Positions 44,346-55,730 of a stretch of DNA of 64,000 bases are shown here, one piece after another (position 1 is the stretch's first letter; the number at the start of each line of letters is the position of its first letter). A program made the position numbers and the translations under genes. Origin of the DNA: Bactrocera neohumeralis. Taxonomy: Eukaryota; Arthropoda; Insecta; Diptera; Tephritidae. Under the pieces are notes generated by a model. The model was not told where the DNA came from. It saw nothing but the letters and a program-made list of their open reading frames with translations, and made no database searches. The DNA is taken from positions 18,686,144-18,750,143 of the forward strand of contig NC_065920.1 in assembly GCF_024586455.1 (NCBI RefSeq), in the 5' to 3' direction.

Positions 44346-45750
44346 CGGTATAGTCTATCTTAAAAGCTTTGAATAAATAAACTACACCTGAATAGTTCTC
44401 ATTCTCTTCATTTCTTAATTATCGCGCTTCCATTAGTCAGCACTGCTAATCGATATCTCCTAACTTTCCATTATTTTTATGAGACATTCCTTTAATAACC
44501 AAAGAAAACTCCAAAAAGTGTTTAAGCTCTAAGCTTAGTCTTGTTTGGAAAAAAATACAAATTACTTAATGCTCATTGCAGCGAAAAAATCCCAGTTAAT
44601 AATTAAATTCGCAATTCCGCTCTTGTTGTAGCGCTAATTTCACGCACATTTTTTCGAAACTTTTTTACTTTTATTTGTTTTCAAAACAAACCGACACATA
44701 TGTACATATGTATACGAGTATATGCACATGCTTTTGTTGCTATTCTTGTATACATAATAGTTAGTTTTGGAAGCAATTTTTTTGCGTAGGCATTTGACCA
44801 CGGCTTTTAATTTAAATACCCGTTGGTTGTCACAGTGGGGGTTCCAAACGCCTGATTTAAATTCGCTTAAACGACCATGCAGTCGACCGGTTGGTTGCCT
44901 CACCACGAACCGCCAGCCGTAGAGTGGCAGAAAAGACGGTAAATTTGGGGCCCTCGTAAGCCTCGTAACAGTCACCCAAATATACGGCCAGTCAGTCAGC
45001 CACTCAGTTAGTTAGTCAGCAGTGCACTTGTCCAACTCGCTCGCTTGTCGTTCAGCTCGTTTGGCGCACTTTAATGGAGATTTTAATTAAATGCGACACA
45101 GAATTGCTCTGCGTACTTTGATAAGAATCCTATGGAGAGTAGAGAAAAAACAAGGTAGTAGTAACAAAGTATTAATAAACAAATAACAACAACAATTAGG
45201 TTCACTATTCAGTTCAACCTGTCAACGTGTGCGACATTTCGACATCTATGGCAAATTGCCTGTGTTATGTGTTGATTTGCATGTGCGCACAGCCTGACTG
45301 GTTTCCCTCCGTTGATTACTACCGTTTATACATACTATGTATGTATATATGTACATGTTTACTGATTTTTTACAAGTTACTTGGAATCACAAAGTAAACA
45401 AGTAACCTGAGCCCACTTGTGCTTATGTAAGGCGATGTCAGCGAGAAATTGGTTCCACGCTACCGGAAAAGTACACTTGTTTTTTACCCGATAAGTTGTG
45501 GTGTTTTAGTATAAAGTGCTTAGCGGGACTTTTTTTAAGTAATTGTTTCTTAGTTCGAGCAGTTAACATAGTGTATTTAGAATTTTAAATTTAAGTCAGC
45601 AGACTTAATGTTTTTACAGTCGAGATCACTGTTGATACAATATGAAATGGGGTGTAAATAGTATTGATAAGAGTTAAGTTGAGTTGAGATAATGCTGAGA
45701 GATTAGATCAAATAAGAGTAAGCCACATCGATCGACGAGTTATCGACGAA
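44346..45750. other. Non-coding interval
   Basis: Unique-looking. A 111-codon minus frame (44640-44975) has no domain and ends in TATG-type sequence. CAGTCAGTCAG near 44990 is a short repeat. Confidence 0.4.
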
Positions 45751-45756
45751 TCGAAG

Positions 45757-46690
45757 AAATAACTTCTTCTTCTTCGTTGGCACTGCAACCGTCACAATCG
45801 ATTTCACATAACTTCGCCTTTTTTCACTGAAGAACCTTTCCGCTGGAGCTTCATCTTCCATGTAAACATGGCCTAAACAGCGCATTAATTCCATTTTTTG
45901 CGTAGGGACATCACACACAAATGTAGTGATGTAGTGCAGTGCCCATGCATGTTTCTGCGCCGTGTAATAGAACCGGAATAATGAGGGACTTACAAGCATG
46001 ATTTTTGCTCATCGAGAGAAGGTTCTAAGTCTCAATTGCATACCGATCCCAAATTAGCTCTTGTTGACAAGAGTTCCTTTTTGCTTTATCTCCAGGCTTT
46101 GATTATTGATGGAATTTATGCTGGTTCCGAGTTATACGAAGAGCCGAGGAATACTTTGTCTTGCTCACGCTCATCAAAAGACCAACCTTTTTCGCTTCTT
46201 TCTGTAGGTTGGGAAAGGCTGAGCTTACGGCTCTGTTGTTAAGTCCTGCGATATCAATATCATCTGTGTACCCCAGTTGCACTGTACTTTTAGAGTAAAC
46301 AGTGCCATTGCGGTTCAGATTAGCAACACGTATTACTTTTTTCCAGCATTAAATTGGAGAAAACGCATGAGAGGGAATCATCCTGTCTAAAACCTCGTCT
46401 GGTATCGAACAGCGCAGAGAGCTCCTTCCCTATTTCAACGAAACTATAACCATCAGTTTCGTTACGTTAACCCAACTTATGATTCCATGAGTTGTGCTCC
46501 TTCAGCAGACCAGGTTTAGAAACGTCCTTCCCGATTTTGACAGAACTGATGGTTGTGCTTAACGTTATTCTGCATAACTCAAATAGTTTCGCAGGGCTCG
46601 CTGATACTTATGTAAGTCACCCAACTTATGATTTCATGAGTCTTGATCCTTCGGCAGACCAGCTCGAAGTTTATAGCGACTTTTTTCAAT
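45757..46690 (-). pseudogene. RTE-type LINE reverse transcriptase remnant, 5'-truncated
   Basis: Minus-strand pieces read FDTRRGFRQDDSLSCVFSNL (RT finger/palm, near 46370), then LGYTDDIDIAGLNNRAVSSA (the YADD catalytic motif as YTDD, near 46265), SVSKTKYSSALRI, CKSLIIPVLLHGAET and MRCLGHVYMEDEAPAERFF, ending in an AAG-type tail at 45757. The catalytic Asp pair is retained but stops and frameshifts break the frame at many points. An internal tandem duplication of about 150 bp (ACCCAACTTATGATT at 46469 and 46619) lies at the 5' side. Confidence 0.85.
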
Positions 46691-46699
46691 AATAAGCAA

Positions 46700-47670
46700 C
46701 TGTTTAAAAATATTTTTATTTTTGTCTCAAACTTTTGAATCCATTATCTTCTTCTCAATTACACTTATGCTGAACTTTTTGATCTGCCTTCACACGCGCG
46801 ACACACACTTGGCGTCAAAAGATTGTGACCCTATTCATACAACTGTGTAAATATTTTATCATTTTCATATTTATTATAATTTTTTTTTTTTGGTCTCCAA
46901 AAACCTAAAAATAGTAACATTTAACGCTCTACACCGGCTTAATGCATACGCAATAAAGAGGCGACTAAAATTAAATAAAAAAGTTGAAGCAAATAAAAAT
47001 ACGATTTTTATGTAAATAATAAATAAAGAGCAGCGGACGGCAGCATTAATGCGCTGTATTGTCGCTTGACTCTCGGCGCTCGGCATTTTGTGGGCGTTTA
47101 ATTTCGCTTTTGCTTGTTGTTTTGTAAATATTTAAATATTTTAATTTTACATAGCTATTTTGTTGTCTTTTTGACAAAAATATAAGCTGTTGTACAAACT
47201 GATAAAAATGTGAAAAGTTATGTCTATATTTACTCAAGCGCTTATGCCGTTACATAAGCGTATTTATTTATTTACACATTTGAATGCATGGATGAGCGCT
47301 TAAGATTTCTGGCTTTGCATAAGCTTAGCACAGGGCGAGAAATGCTTTTGTTTTTAATTGCTGCTATAGTTGCACAGTGTACTTATATGTACATACTATA
47401 TATGTATGTATGTATGTTTGTAGTATACTTGGTGTATTATTAGATTATGGCAGCTTAGTTCTATCATGTTAGAAAGAAAGGTTTAAAAATAAATTTCCTT
47501 GAATCCTATGAATTTGTTAAAAATTTAACGTTTAAATATTTGTAGAAAGATGTGGAAAAATTATCGATAAATTAAAATTTTCGATTAAATTAATTTCAAA
47601 TATAAAATTAGCATATTTATTGATAGGAAACTATTACTTTTCATATCTATGTACATTGATTGGCGCAGTA
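46700..47670. other. Non-coding interval
   Basis: TATG microsatellite at 47388-47418; AT-rich, with overlapping minus frames at 46874-47237 that have no domain. Confidence 0.4.
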
Positions 47671-47676
47671 ACTGCC

Positions 47677-48077
47677 TGAACTTAGACGAAAGAAAAAACA
47701 CTGAAAATTCGATTTTTGAGTTCAGTGAAAATTTCTGGACATTTTTTCAAATAGATGTAATAGAAAAAAATCCTTCATCCAAGTCTTTAAAATTGTATTT
47801 CAAAGACCTGTGTAAAATTTCATGAAGAACTGTTGAATAGTTATCGATAAATCTTGCCAACCGACTTCAATAACACTATTTCGAAAAAAACGAGTTTAAA
47901 GACGGCGCACTTAGCCTAGCTTACCTCGAGCGTACAAGTTCTCAAGACTGTATCTCCGAAACTATTACCCGGCTCAACTTTGAAAATTTAAGATAATATT
48001 CTACAGGTGTTAGAGAATCTAATAAGTCAATAAAAAAATCGATTTTTTGAAACCCGTAAACCCATGTAACGCCTTAA
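47677..48077 (+). mobile_element. TTAA-ended MITE family, 3' half copy
   Basis: Matches the second half of 42986-43666 (GAACTTAGACGAAAG, TGAAGAACTGTTGAATAG, CAACCGACTTCAATAAC, GGCGCACTTAGCCTAGC) and ends ACCCATGTAACGCCTTAA. Its terminus sits 2-3 bp from a mariner remnant. Confidence 0.75.
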
Positions 48078-48079
48078 AA

Positions 48080-49240
48080 ACAAATCCATTTTTGTAGCAT
48101 TAAATTGGAGGTTCTTTTTTGAGTAGTTAGAATAATCTGATGTATGTTTTTCCCATATGGGTCATAATATGTATTTTGTTCGCTAATTTGTTGCCATTTT
48201 GAATGTAATTTCACCCTACCGTCCACAAATAAACCCTTGTTCCAATTAAAAAAAATACTGGAACAGTTGATTTTCACAAAATTTTCTTGAAAATAATATT
48301 TCTCCAGCAAAATCATGCGCCGTCTGCAATAACAGGTAGCAATCACTTCGTGCCAGGTTCAGACTATAACGTGGATGTATAAGAACCACCCGACCAAGCT
48401 CCCGCTACTTCTGGAGCGTCACTATCGATGTGCGTAGCCTGAAATTGTCCTGATAGAACTGAAATCCTCTCCTGTTGACCAAAAGTGACCGCTTCTGAGC
48501 GATTGCTTCCTTCAGACGGTCCAATTGTTGGCAGTACAGGTGTAAATTAAGAGTTTCGTTGTATGGTAGCAGCTTATGGTTTTCATTCCCTGCCAATCTC
48601 ATCAACTACTAAACAAAACCTTCCTGACCGTCAACACAAGCTTGGCAACCGGCTCATCGTGATTCACTATATATAGAAATAGGCAAAATTTATAGAAATA
48701 GGTAGTAATCACTTCGTACCTGGTTCGGACTATAAAGTGGATGTATAAGAACCTCCCAACCAAGATCCCGTTACTTCTAGAGAATGACTATCGATGTTTG
48801 TAGCCTGAAATTTTCCTGATAGAAATGAAATCTTCTCATCAACGGCCAAAGCTGATTACTTCTAGACGTTTGCTTCCTTCAAACGGTGCAATTGTTGGCA
48901 GTTTAGGTGTGAAATAAGAGTTTGGCTGTAGGGGAGTGGCTCATGGTTATCATTCCCTGCCAATCTCACCAAACACCTAACTAAAGATTCCCGACTGTTA
49001 ACCAAGGTTTGACCACCGGCTCATCGCGATTCGACCGCGACCATTTTTCACTTCATGGTTTCCAAAGTGACCCACTTTTTATCAGAAATGATCATTCGTT
49101 TCAAAAATATATATTTGCTGGGATCCAGTAGCTATCGCTGATGGAATGCCAGTATATGAAGATTTTTTGGTGTTAACTCGTGTGACACTCATACATCAAG
49201 TGTTTTTTGTATCCAGCTATTCTTCTTACGGTTCCAAACG
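48080..49240 (-). pseudogene. Mariner transposase remnant with duplicated segment (family 3)
   Basis: Minus-strand coding runs from VSHELTPKNL and MIISDKKWVTLE (first catalytic Asp, 49150-49070) into QTLISHLNCQQLHRLKEA, repeats as MMRLAGNENHKLLPYNETLN, LHLYCQQLDRLKEAIAQKRS and FYQDNFRLRTSIVT (second Asp, canonical HQDNARPHT), and ends with a C-terminus including KLHSKWQQISEQN. The third Asp region is degraded to YSLNLARSDCYL. Stops throughout. The segment 48335-48660 and the segment 48700-49030 are tandem copies of the same coding stretch. Confidence 0.85.
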
Positions 49241-49480
49241 GATTTTGTCTTTGTACCAAATGCCAGTCATATGTCTCTTGTCCGTAATAAGCGTGAAAAA
49301 AGAGAGACTGGTATCACTGATTGATTTCGCTAACCTTACTAATTATTCTTGTTAAAAATTATGAGGATTATAACTACTACTTAATTTATACGTAAATAAA
49401 AAATATTTCCTATATTTTATTATTATTACACTGAACAAGATATTAAGTCTACCATGAAGTTTTCAATATCCACAAGAAAA
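49241..49480. other. Non-coding interval
   Basis: Nothing recognised beyond possible mariner N-terminal debris at its left edge. Confidence 0.3.
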
Positions 49481-49482
49481 CT

Positions 49483-49833
49483 TCGGATAACCTATAAATT
49501 GTATATGGTATATAAATGATCACCATGACGAGTTTGGTCACACATTACACGTCTGTCTGTACATCCGTTAACTATCTTCAGATTATGACTTTTTAGCCGC
49601 CATACAATGTGATCGGTCAGAGTGAAGCCCTTGGATGGACAACTTTTTTATTTGACAAGATATTTTCACGATATTAGTTATAGATTATTATCAATGGCAG
49701 CGCTACATCTCCAAACAAATCCTTGAGATCGGACACTATAGCATATTTTGCAAACAAGATCAAAATCTCTATAAAAATCAAACATTTTACTGCATCCGTG
49801 AAGGTTATTATAGCTTCCATCCAGCCAAGTTAA
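49483..49833 (-). repeat. Dispersed TTAACTTCGGC repeat, partial copy
   Basis: Minus-strand start TTAACTTGGCTGGATGGAAG and interior phrases GATCTCAAGGATTTGTTTGG, ATATCTTGTCAAATAAAAAA and GACCGATCACATTGTATGGC match the family at 18899. Confidence 0.7.
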
Positions 49834-49839
49834 CGTTTT

Positions 49840-51489
49840 TTGTGTTTTTTTTTTATTAATTATAAGACGCTAAAGGTTTTTTATATAAAATCAATCTGTA
49901 AATTAATCTCGTAATTAGATTTTTTGCACTTATTCAAAGAAGAATTCTATGAATGGCGACTTTCATCTCACAGCATCACGTTAAAATATGCACAAATCAG
50001 AAGTCGTGACTTTATACCCTTACAATCAGATGTCATACTTATGTATTTATGTATATTCATATTTGTATTTACATATGCTTTTATACATGCATACATACAT
50101 ACAAACATTTGTGCATATGTGTTCAATTAGTGCTGTAAGCCAGAATTCGCTGCCATTTATGGAAATATTCTTAGCACAAACATATGTTTGGACTTATAAA
50201 TCACAAATTAGCATTCATAAATAGTTAAATATATATGTACTTATGTACAATGTGTGTATACTATTTATTGTAGATAAATATGTATGTACATTGAGCGAGT
50301 GATTCACGACTTGAATGGCAGCTATTATTTCGAAAGAACAAGAAACAAAAATATTATTACAAATGTTAATAACAATAAGTAGGTAATAATAATAAATGTG
50401 TATGTATGTACATACATACATATTTGTTTGTAATGCAACCATGCAACAATCATATTTCAACCAATTACCGCGCCAAGCTTCAAACTAAAGGCGAAAGACA
50501 ACACCTGCAGTATGCAAATTAAAACATTTACAATTTATTTTACAACACAAACAAACTATTTGTTGCACTTTACAAACACGTATACTTACATAGGTACATA
50601 AATACATGCTAACAGCATATTATGCAGGTACGAAGCAATAAACCGTGTGCATAAAGCAACGGCAAGTAGTGATAACTGCCACTATTTGTTGCCACATTTC
50701 GCATTTGAGTGGAAATCTCGTTGCAAATTTACGATTATAATGAACATAAAAATATTGTAAAAATGCAACTCTGTTCGTATTATATGTGTCAAAGCATAAA
50801 TCGTTTCTTTTTTTGTGAAAATGAACTATTAATTAAATTGCGGCAATTATCGCAGCGAAAACATGTGTATTCAGGTGCTGGAAACGACAGTTTTCGAAAA
50901 AAAATAAAAGGAAAAATTTTCCTGGTAGTAAAAATGTGTTTTTTACGACCAATTAGACGACTAACAACATTTTGCAATTTTCGAAAATTAATAAAAAAGA
51001 TATTTCCTACTTCTACTAAAGTCTGTGGAATAGTTCTACAGCTAGAATATAAAAATTTCTATGTCTATATATATAAAAATATAAATAAATGTATGTATGT
51101 ACATATGTATACCAAATGAAAATTTCATAAATGTGTTCAGAACTCACACGTGTACATATTTTTTATGTGACATCATTTCTTTATATTTACCCATCAATAT
51201 TTTCAAAGTTATTTCTAGCTAAAAGTTTTCTTTTATGTACTATCCTTTGGCTTTTATGAATATATTTTCGTTGGTAAGTTTCCAAAGAAAATTTTTAGCT
51301 GATGACTAGCAAACATTTTAGAATTTTTCTTTCAAAATAATTTATTGAAATAAAAATAATGAATTTTAGCAAATATTCTAATAAAAGTTTAACTTCAAAG
51401 AAATATCATGCGAAAGCTTTGAAGTTTACAAAAGCTTGAAAAAGTTAACTACAATACAAATCAATAACTTCATCAAGCTCATTCGTTCA
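49840..51489. other. Non-coding interval with CATA microsatellites
   Basis: CATACATACATACA at 50087-50104 and 50405-50422, TATGTATGTACATATGTATA near 51091. The 136-codon frame at 50709-51119 is AT-rich, lacks a domain and ends by translating the microsatellite. GTTG|GTAAGTTT at 51270 is a possible ordinary donor without an acceptor beside it. Confidence 0.4.
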
Positions 51490-51970
51490 TTAAAATATGT
51501 ATGAAAGCACCAAAAGTTTGCTATGAAATCGTAAGAAAGCTTACTTCAACTTCAATGACCTTATAATATGTGAAAGCTCCGGTGTTGTAGGTTTACCCAA
51601 TTAATAAAAATATATGTGAAAGCTCAAAAAGTGTGCTTTGAAATCTTTTGAAAGCTTTTATTGCAAGTTTTTTTTTCAACTTCAATGAGCTTGTACTATG
51701 TGAAAGCTCAAGTTTTGTAGGTTTAGGCAATTAATTAAAATGATTATTGCAAAAGCGTATTTCAACCTTAATGTGGTTATACTATGTGAAAGATCCGGTA
51801 TTCTAGCTTTAGCCAATTAATTAAAACATATGTGAAAGTTCGAATGTTTAAGTTTAAGTTTTTTCCATAAAAATTTACGTTCAAGATTTAAATTTATATT
51901 CTGCTTTTGACAAACATGTACAAAAAATTTGCAAAATATTTTTCTAACTTAGCAGAATAGCTTTTTTGCA
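51490..51970. repeat. Degenerate tandem array A (ACTATGTGAAAGCTC units)
   Basis: TACTATGTGAAAGCTC followed by GTTTAGCCAATTAATTAAAA and TTGAAAGCTTTTATTG/TTTCAACTTCAATG recurs three to four times at spacings of about 85-125 bp. The last unit reads GTGAAAGTTCGAATGTTTAA and leads into CTAACTTAGCAGAATAGC. Array B repeats the whole arrangement. Confidence 0.7.
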
Positions 51971-52264
51971 CTTTTACTTTTTATGCGTCAAAAAGTTTTC
52001 TAAAGGTTTCTACCGTGCGTTCAAATTGTTGACTATATAGTCATCATCACATATAAAGCTTCAAGAGCTTGCTTGAGCTTTATATCTAGAAGTTTTACTT
52101 AAAGCTATCGGGTTCTACAGAAAAATTTATTTTTTTTCTTATTTGAAAATACTAGAACTGATTTTGTATCGAAATTCGACAAAGCTTTAAACGGTTAGAG
52201 CTTTAAGCGCAGGCTGCAAGATCTAAAAAACAATCGATAATATTGTAATTTAAGAAGAAAAGCT

Positions 52265-52500
52265 TTTTTGAAAGTCTATATGTTAAAATTCTCATATATT
52301 TTTATCTAATAATGGCTATAAAAAGTTTGAGCTTTAAGCTCATACTTCTCCTTAATATTTTAAAAAGAAAAATATTTTAAAAGTCTATATGTTAAAACTT
52401 TATACAGCTATAAAAAGTTGAGCTTTGCTCATACTTCTCCTTAATATTTTAAAAAGAAAAACTTTGACAGTCAGTGGGTTAAAAAGCCGTTTTTTAACGA
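52265..52500. repeat. Tandem duplication of about 110 bp
   Basis: AAAGTCTATATGTTAAAA, GCTATAAAAAGTTTGAGCTT and CTCATACTTCTCCTTAATAT with TTTTAAAAAGAAAAA occur twice in order. The second copy is shortened between the first two phrases. Confidence 0.6.
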
Positions 52501-53880
52501 AAGCTTATAAAAGCCCACAATGAAATGGAATATTAAGAGTATAAAACTTAACTGTAAAACTTAAGCTTTAAAAACGTTACTTAAATATTTGAAGAAAATT
52601 ACGTGTTACATTCACAATTCAATGAACCTCGTACTAAACACATTGCCTACACTTAATAGCTGCTGTGTGACTACAATAAACCATTATTATGTGAATAATA
52701 AATCCATGGGTAATAAAAAGTGTTTTTTCCTCTACGTGATGCTCTAATTGTTGTGATAAGTGCCCCCATGGACTTAATCAAAAGACACATGGCCACATAA
52801 ATAATATCTGAAAGCAATGCCACAACGTGTATAATAAATCTATGAGCTTTATGTTCACCCACAAATTAGTAGTTATCCTAAACACACACAATCACACAAA
52901 CATGCTTTTGCCACCTACCTCTCTGCCATCCGCAGCAGCCACCGTTCACCGACTCGTGGGTATACAGAGCCCCAAAATAATTCATTACCCTGCTAACTGT
53001 ACCAAAAGCAGAATTTATGGTTCGCATTAAACTAAATTATTGCTTCATAATTCTCAACAGTCGCAAAACACAAATAATTTACAATAAAAAAGTATATAAA
53101 ATTTCATTTACATTAATCAAATCGAATTCTACACGCGTGTGCAAAATCATCACTGCAAGAATTTAGACAGACGCATTTAAATTGGGGAAAAATACTAATA
53201 AAATCTCTTTTAAACAGTCCGCCATGTTATGCCTGTACCTCCGCTCTGGGCGCACATTCATTAGCATGAGAACGAGAATAAAAACGCCCACAAAAGCAAA
53301 GCGGCACTGGCGAAAGTAAATATGTGTGGCTTTATTAAAGTACACGCGTACTTGTGACGGTATTTTGCCATTAACAATAACAACAACCCTACAAGATTCA
53401 AGCATCCACCCACACCAAACGGGTTGTGTGGTGACGTGATCATCGCAGTTGCTAAATATTCAACGAATACACAGTCGTACATGCTCGTCAAAGTGAAAAT
53501 CCTCTGCACGTCACGAGCCTTGGCAGCATAGAGAATCTGCTATATTTACTTCTTTGGATATCAACTATTGCTTTTACGTCATAGCCAATGTCGATTAACG
53601 GCTTTGTCCTATGAAGTCACTTGCTCGCATGTGTACAATTGTTTACAAGATTTCTTAGCTGGATTAAGATCGCTGTGCACACTGGTTGGGCGCAGATCCA
53701 AACAGCTGGCCACCAAATATGTATACATAAGTATGTATAATACTTTACTCTGAATTATTTTGAAGAAAGATCATATTGTTTGCAATAAATTTTTGTTTGT
53801 TTTGGGGTGTTCTCTAATGTAGGAATTTAAATCCATACATTTTTTTTTAATTTTAAATTTATAGATTACTTTAATTCGAA
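52501..53880. other. Non-coding interval
   Basis: Unique-looking. Minus frames of 80-82 codons at 53163-53509 overlap each other and lack domains. Confidence 0.4.
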
Positions 53881-53885
53881 AAAAA

Positions 53886-54442
53886 TTAACTTTGGCCGGA
53901 CCGAAGCCATAATACCCATCACAGGTGCATTTTTATAGCATTTTTTATACCCTTCATAGGTAAATTTTTTATATCATAAAAGCGTATAAAACAAATTTTA
54001 TCTTGATTTGGATCGCTGAGTTTGTATGACTGCTATAAGCTACAGTACTCCGATCTGAAAAATTTGTTGGGAGATTTTAGCACTGCTTTGAATAATAATC
54101 TATGCCAAATTTCATGAAGATATCTCGTGAAACGAAAAAGTTTTCCATACAACGACTTCAATGTGATCGATCAGTTTGTATGGCACTTATATGCTATAGT
54201 GGTCCGAAGTCGACGGTTCCGACAAATGAGAGTAATGGACGTGTGCAAAATTTCAGATCGATATCTCCAAAACTACGGCACTAGTTCGTGTAAATATCAC
54301 GAACGCCTAGACATACTAACGGGACTAAAACGACACAGCTCGTCAGCTGATCACTTCAATTTATACTTTATATGATCCCCGACGTTTTGTACTAAGTATT
54401 ACAAATTTCGTTGCAAACTCAATATACCCTGTTCAGGGTATA
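53886..54442 (+). repeat. Dispersed TTAACTTCGGC...AGGGTATA repeat, complete copy
   Basis: Starts TTAACTTTGGCCGGACCGAA with a CTTYGG/CCGAAG hairpin, carries TATACCCT at 53946 and ends ATACCCTGTTCAGGGTATA, itself a hairpin. The interior has two TATGGC/TATGCTATAGTGGTCCGA phrases and TTCCGACAAATGAG. The frames at 54102-54375 come from the repeat. Confidence 0.75.
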
Positions 54443-55110
54443 ATGAATTATTGCATTTTAGTTTAAACAGATAAAAATCAAAATGCTTAGAATTAAGACT
54501 TTCTCGGAAAATCAATAAAATAATATCATAAAAAATACATCCACCAAATGTTCCTTCATTAGAAGGAACGATGTTCGATACATATTATTTTTGAAAATTT
54601 ATGAATGAAAATAGCTTATTATAAACACTGTTGGTGTTTCAGTTAGTAAGAGAACATGCAAAATTAGCAAAATATTTTCCATTAAACTATATAGCACTTG
54701 TTTCAGGCAAATATGTACATAAAGTCATATTGAGTAAATGCCAAAAATAAATGTTTTCAAACCATTATTTATCCAGCGTGTTGTTGTTTACTTGCACCCT
54801 GTGGCTAAATTTATTTTCTTATTTTGACTATGAAAATTAAAAATCATTAAGTAATTTAAGCTTTCGATTTTTTGCGCTGAAAATTTTCTTAATATATTCT
54901 TGAATGAATAAGCTAATATTTATTAAAAGATTATGAGGCGTTGTAATATTCTGAATAAAAAAAAAACATAATATATATTTTAGATGTGTATGTATATTTT
55001 TGGAAATTTTGTAAAACAACGTAATTCGACTTAATATTTTTATCATTTCAAGCTGTGAAAAGGATTTATTTTGATACATTTTTTAAAAAATCTGTGACTA
55101 GACTAAAATT
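54443..55110. other. Non-coding interval
   Basis: AT-rich, with an 80-codon minus frame at 54837-55079 that has no domain. Confidence 0.4.
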
Positions 55111-55730
55111 ATTTGAAAAAGCTCAAAAAATTTGCTATGAAAATTTTAGAAAGCTTATATTGAAAGCTTACTTCAACTTCAATGCGCTTATATTTATGAA
55201 AGTTCAATTGTTATAGACTTAACCGATGAATACTATAAAAATATACGAGAAAGCTCAAAAAGTTTGATTTAAAATCTTATAAAAGTTTATTTCAACTTCA
55301 ATGAGCTTATACTATGTGAAAGCTCAAGTGTTCTAGGATTAGCCAATTTATTAAAATATACATAAAAGCTGAAAAATATACAAGTGGAATCTTAAAAAAA
55401 CTTATTTTGGTTATACTATGTGAAAGCTCCAGTTTTGTAAGTTTAGCCAATTTACTAAAACATATGTGAAAGCATTGCAAGCTTAATTTTGCATCAATGC
55501 GTCTACACTATGTAGCGAAAAGAAGAAACGATTGGCGCGCTGTTGTTAACTCGGCTATAATCGCGTAAGCGGTGTCTACGCCAATTAAGAAGAAGAAGTC
55601 TACACTATGTGAAAGTTCGAATGTTTAAATTTAGCTAAACACATATTTTTTTGAAAAAAAAACGTTACTTTCAAAATATCTCTATTATTTTTAACATTTT
55701 TCTAAGTTAGCTGAATAGCATTGATGCTGA
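55111..55730. repeat. Degenerate tandem array B (ACTATGTGAAAGCTC units)
   Basis: Same units as array A (ATACTATGTGAAAGCTCAAG near 55308, again near 55415, and ACACTATGTGAAAGTTCG near 55602). It ends with the same GTGAAAGTTCGAATGTTTAA and then CTAAGTTAGCTGAATAGC. The two loci therefore look like copies of one segment about 3.7 kb apart. The last unit is split by the RTE tail at 55514-55598. Confidence 0.7.
55514..55598 (+). mobile_element. RTE LINE 3' tail insertion with 12-bp target-site duplication
   Basis: An 85-bp insert reads as the RTE C-terminal stretch (KRRNDWRAVVNSAI, then stop) and ends AATTAAGAAGAAGAAG. It is bounded by TCTACACTATGT at 55502-55513 and 55599-55610. Removing the insert and one duplicate restores the repeat unit of array B, so both boundaries are clear. 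Confidence 0.85.

Noticed and set aside
50709..51119. 136-codon plus-strand frame
   Set aside because: AT-rich Lys/Asn/Phe translation that ends in microsatellite; no domain.
51262..51278. TTG|GTAAGTTT as a third ratchet point
   Set aside because: Good donor but no AG or pyrimidine tract directly before it.
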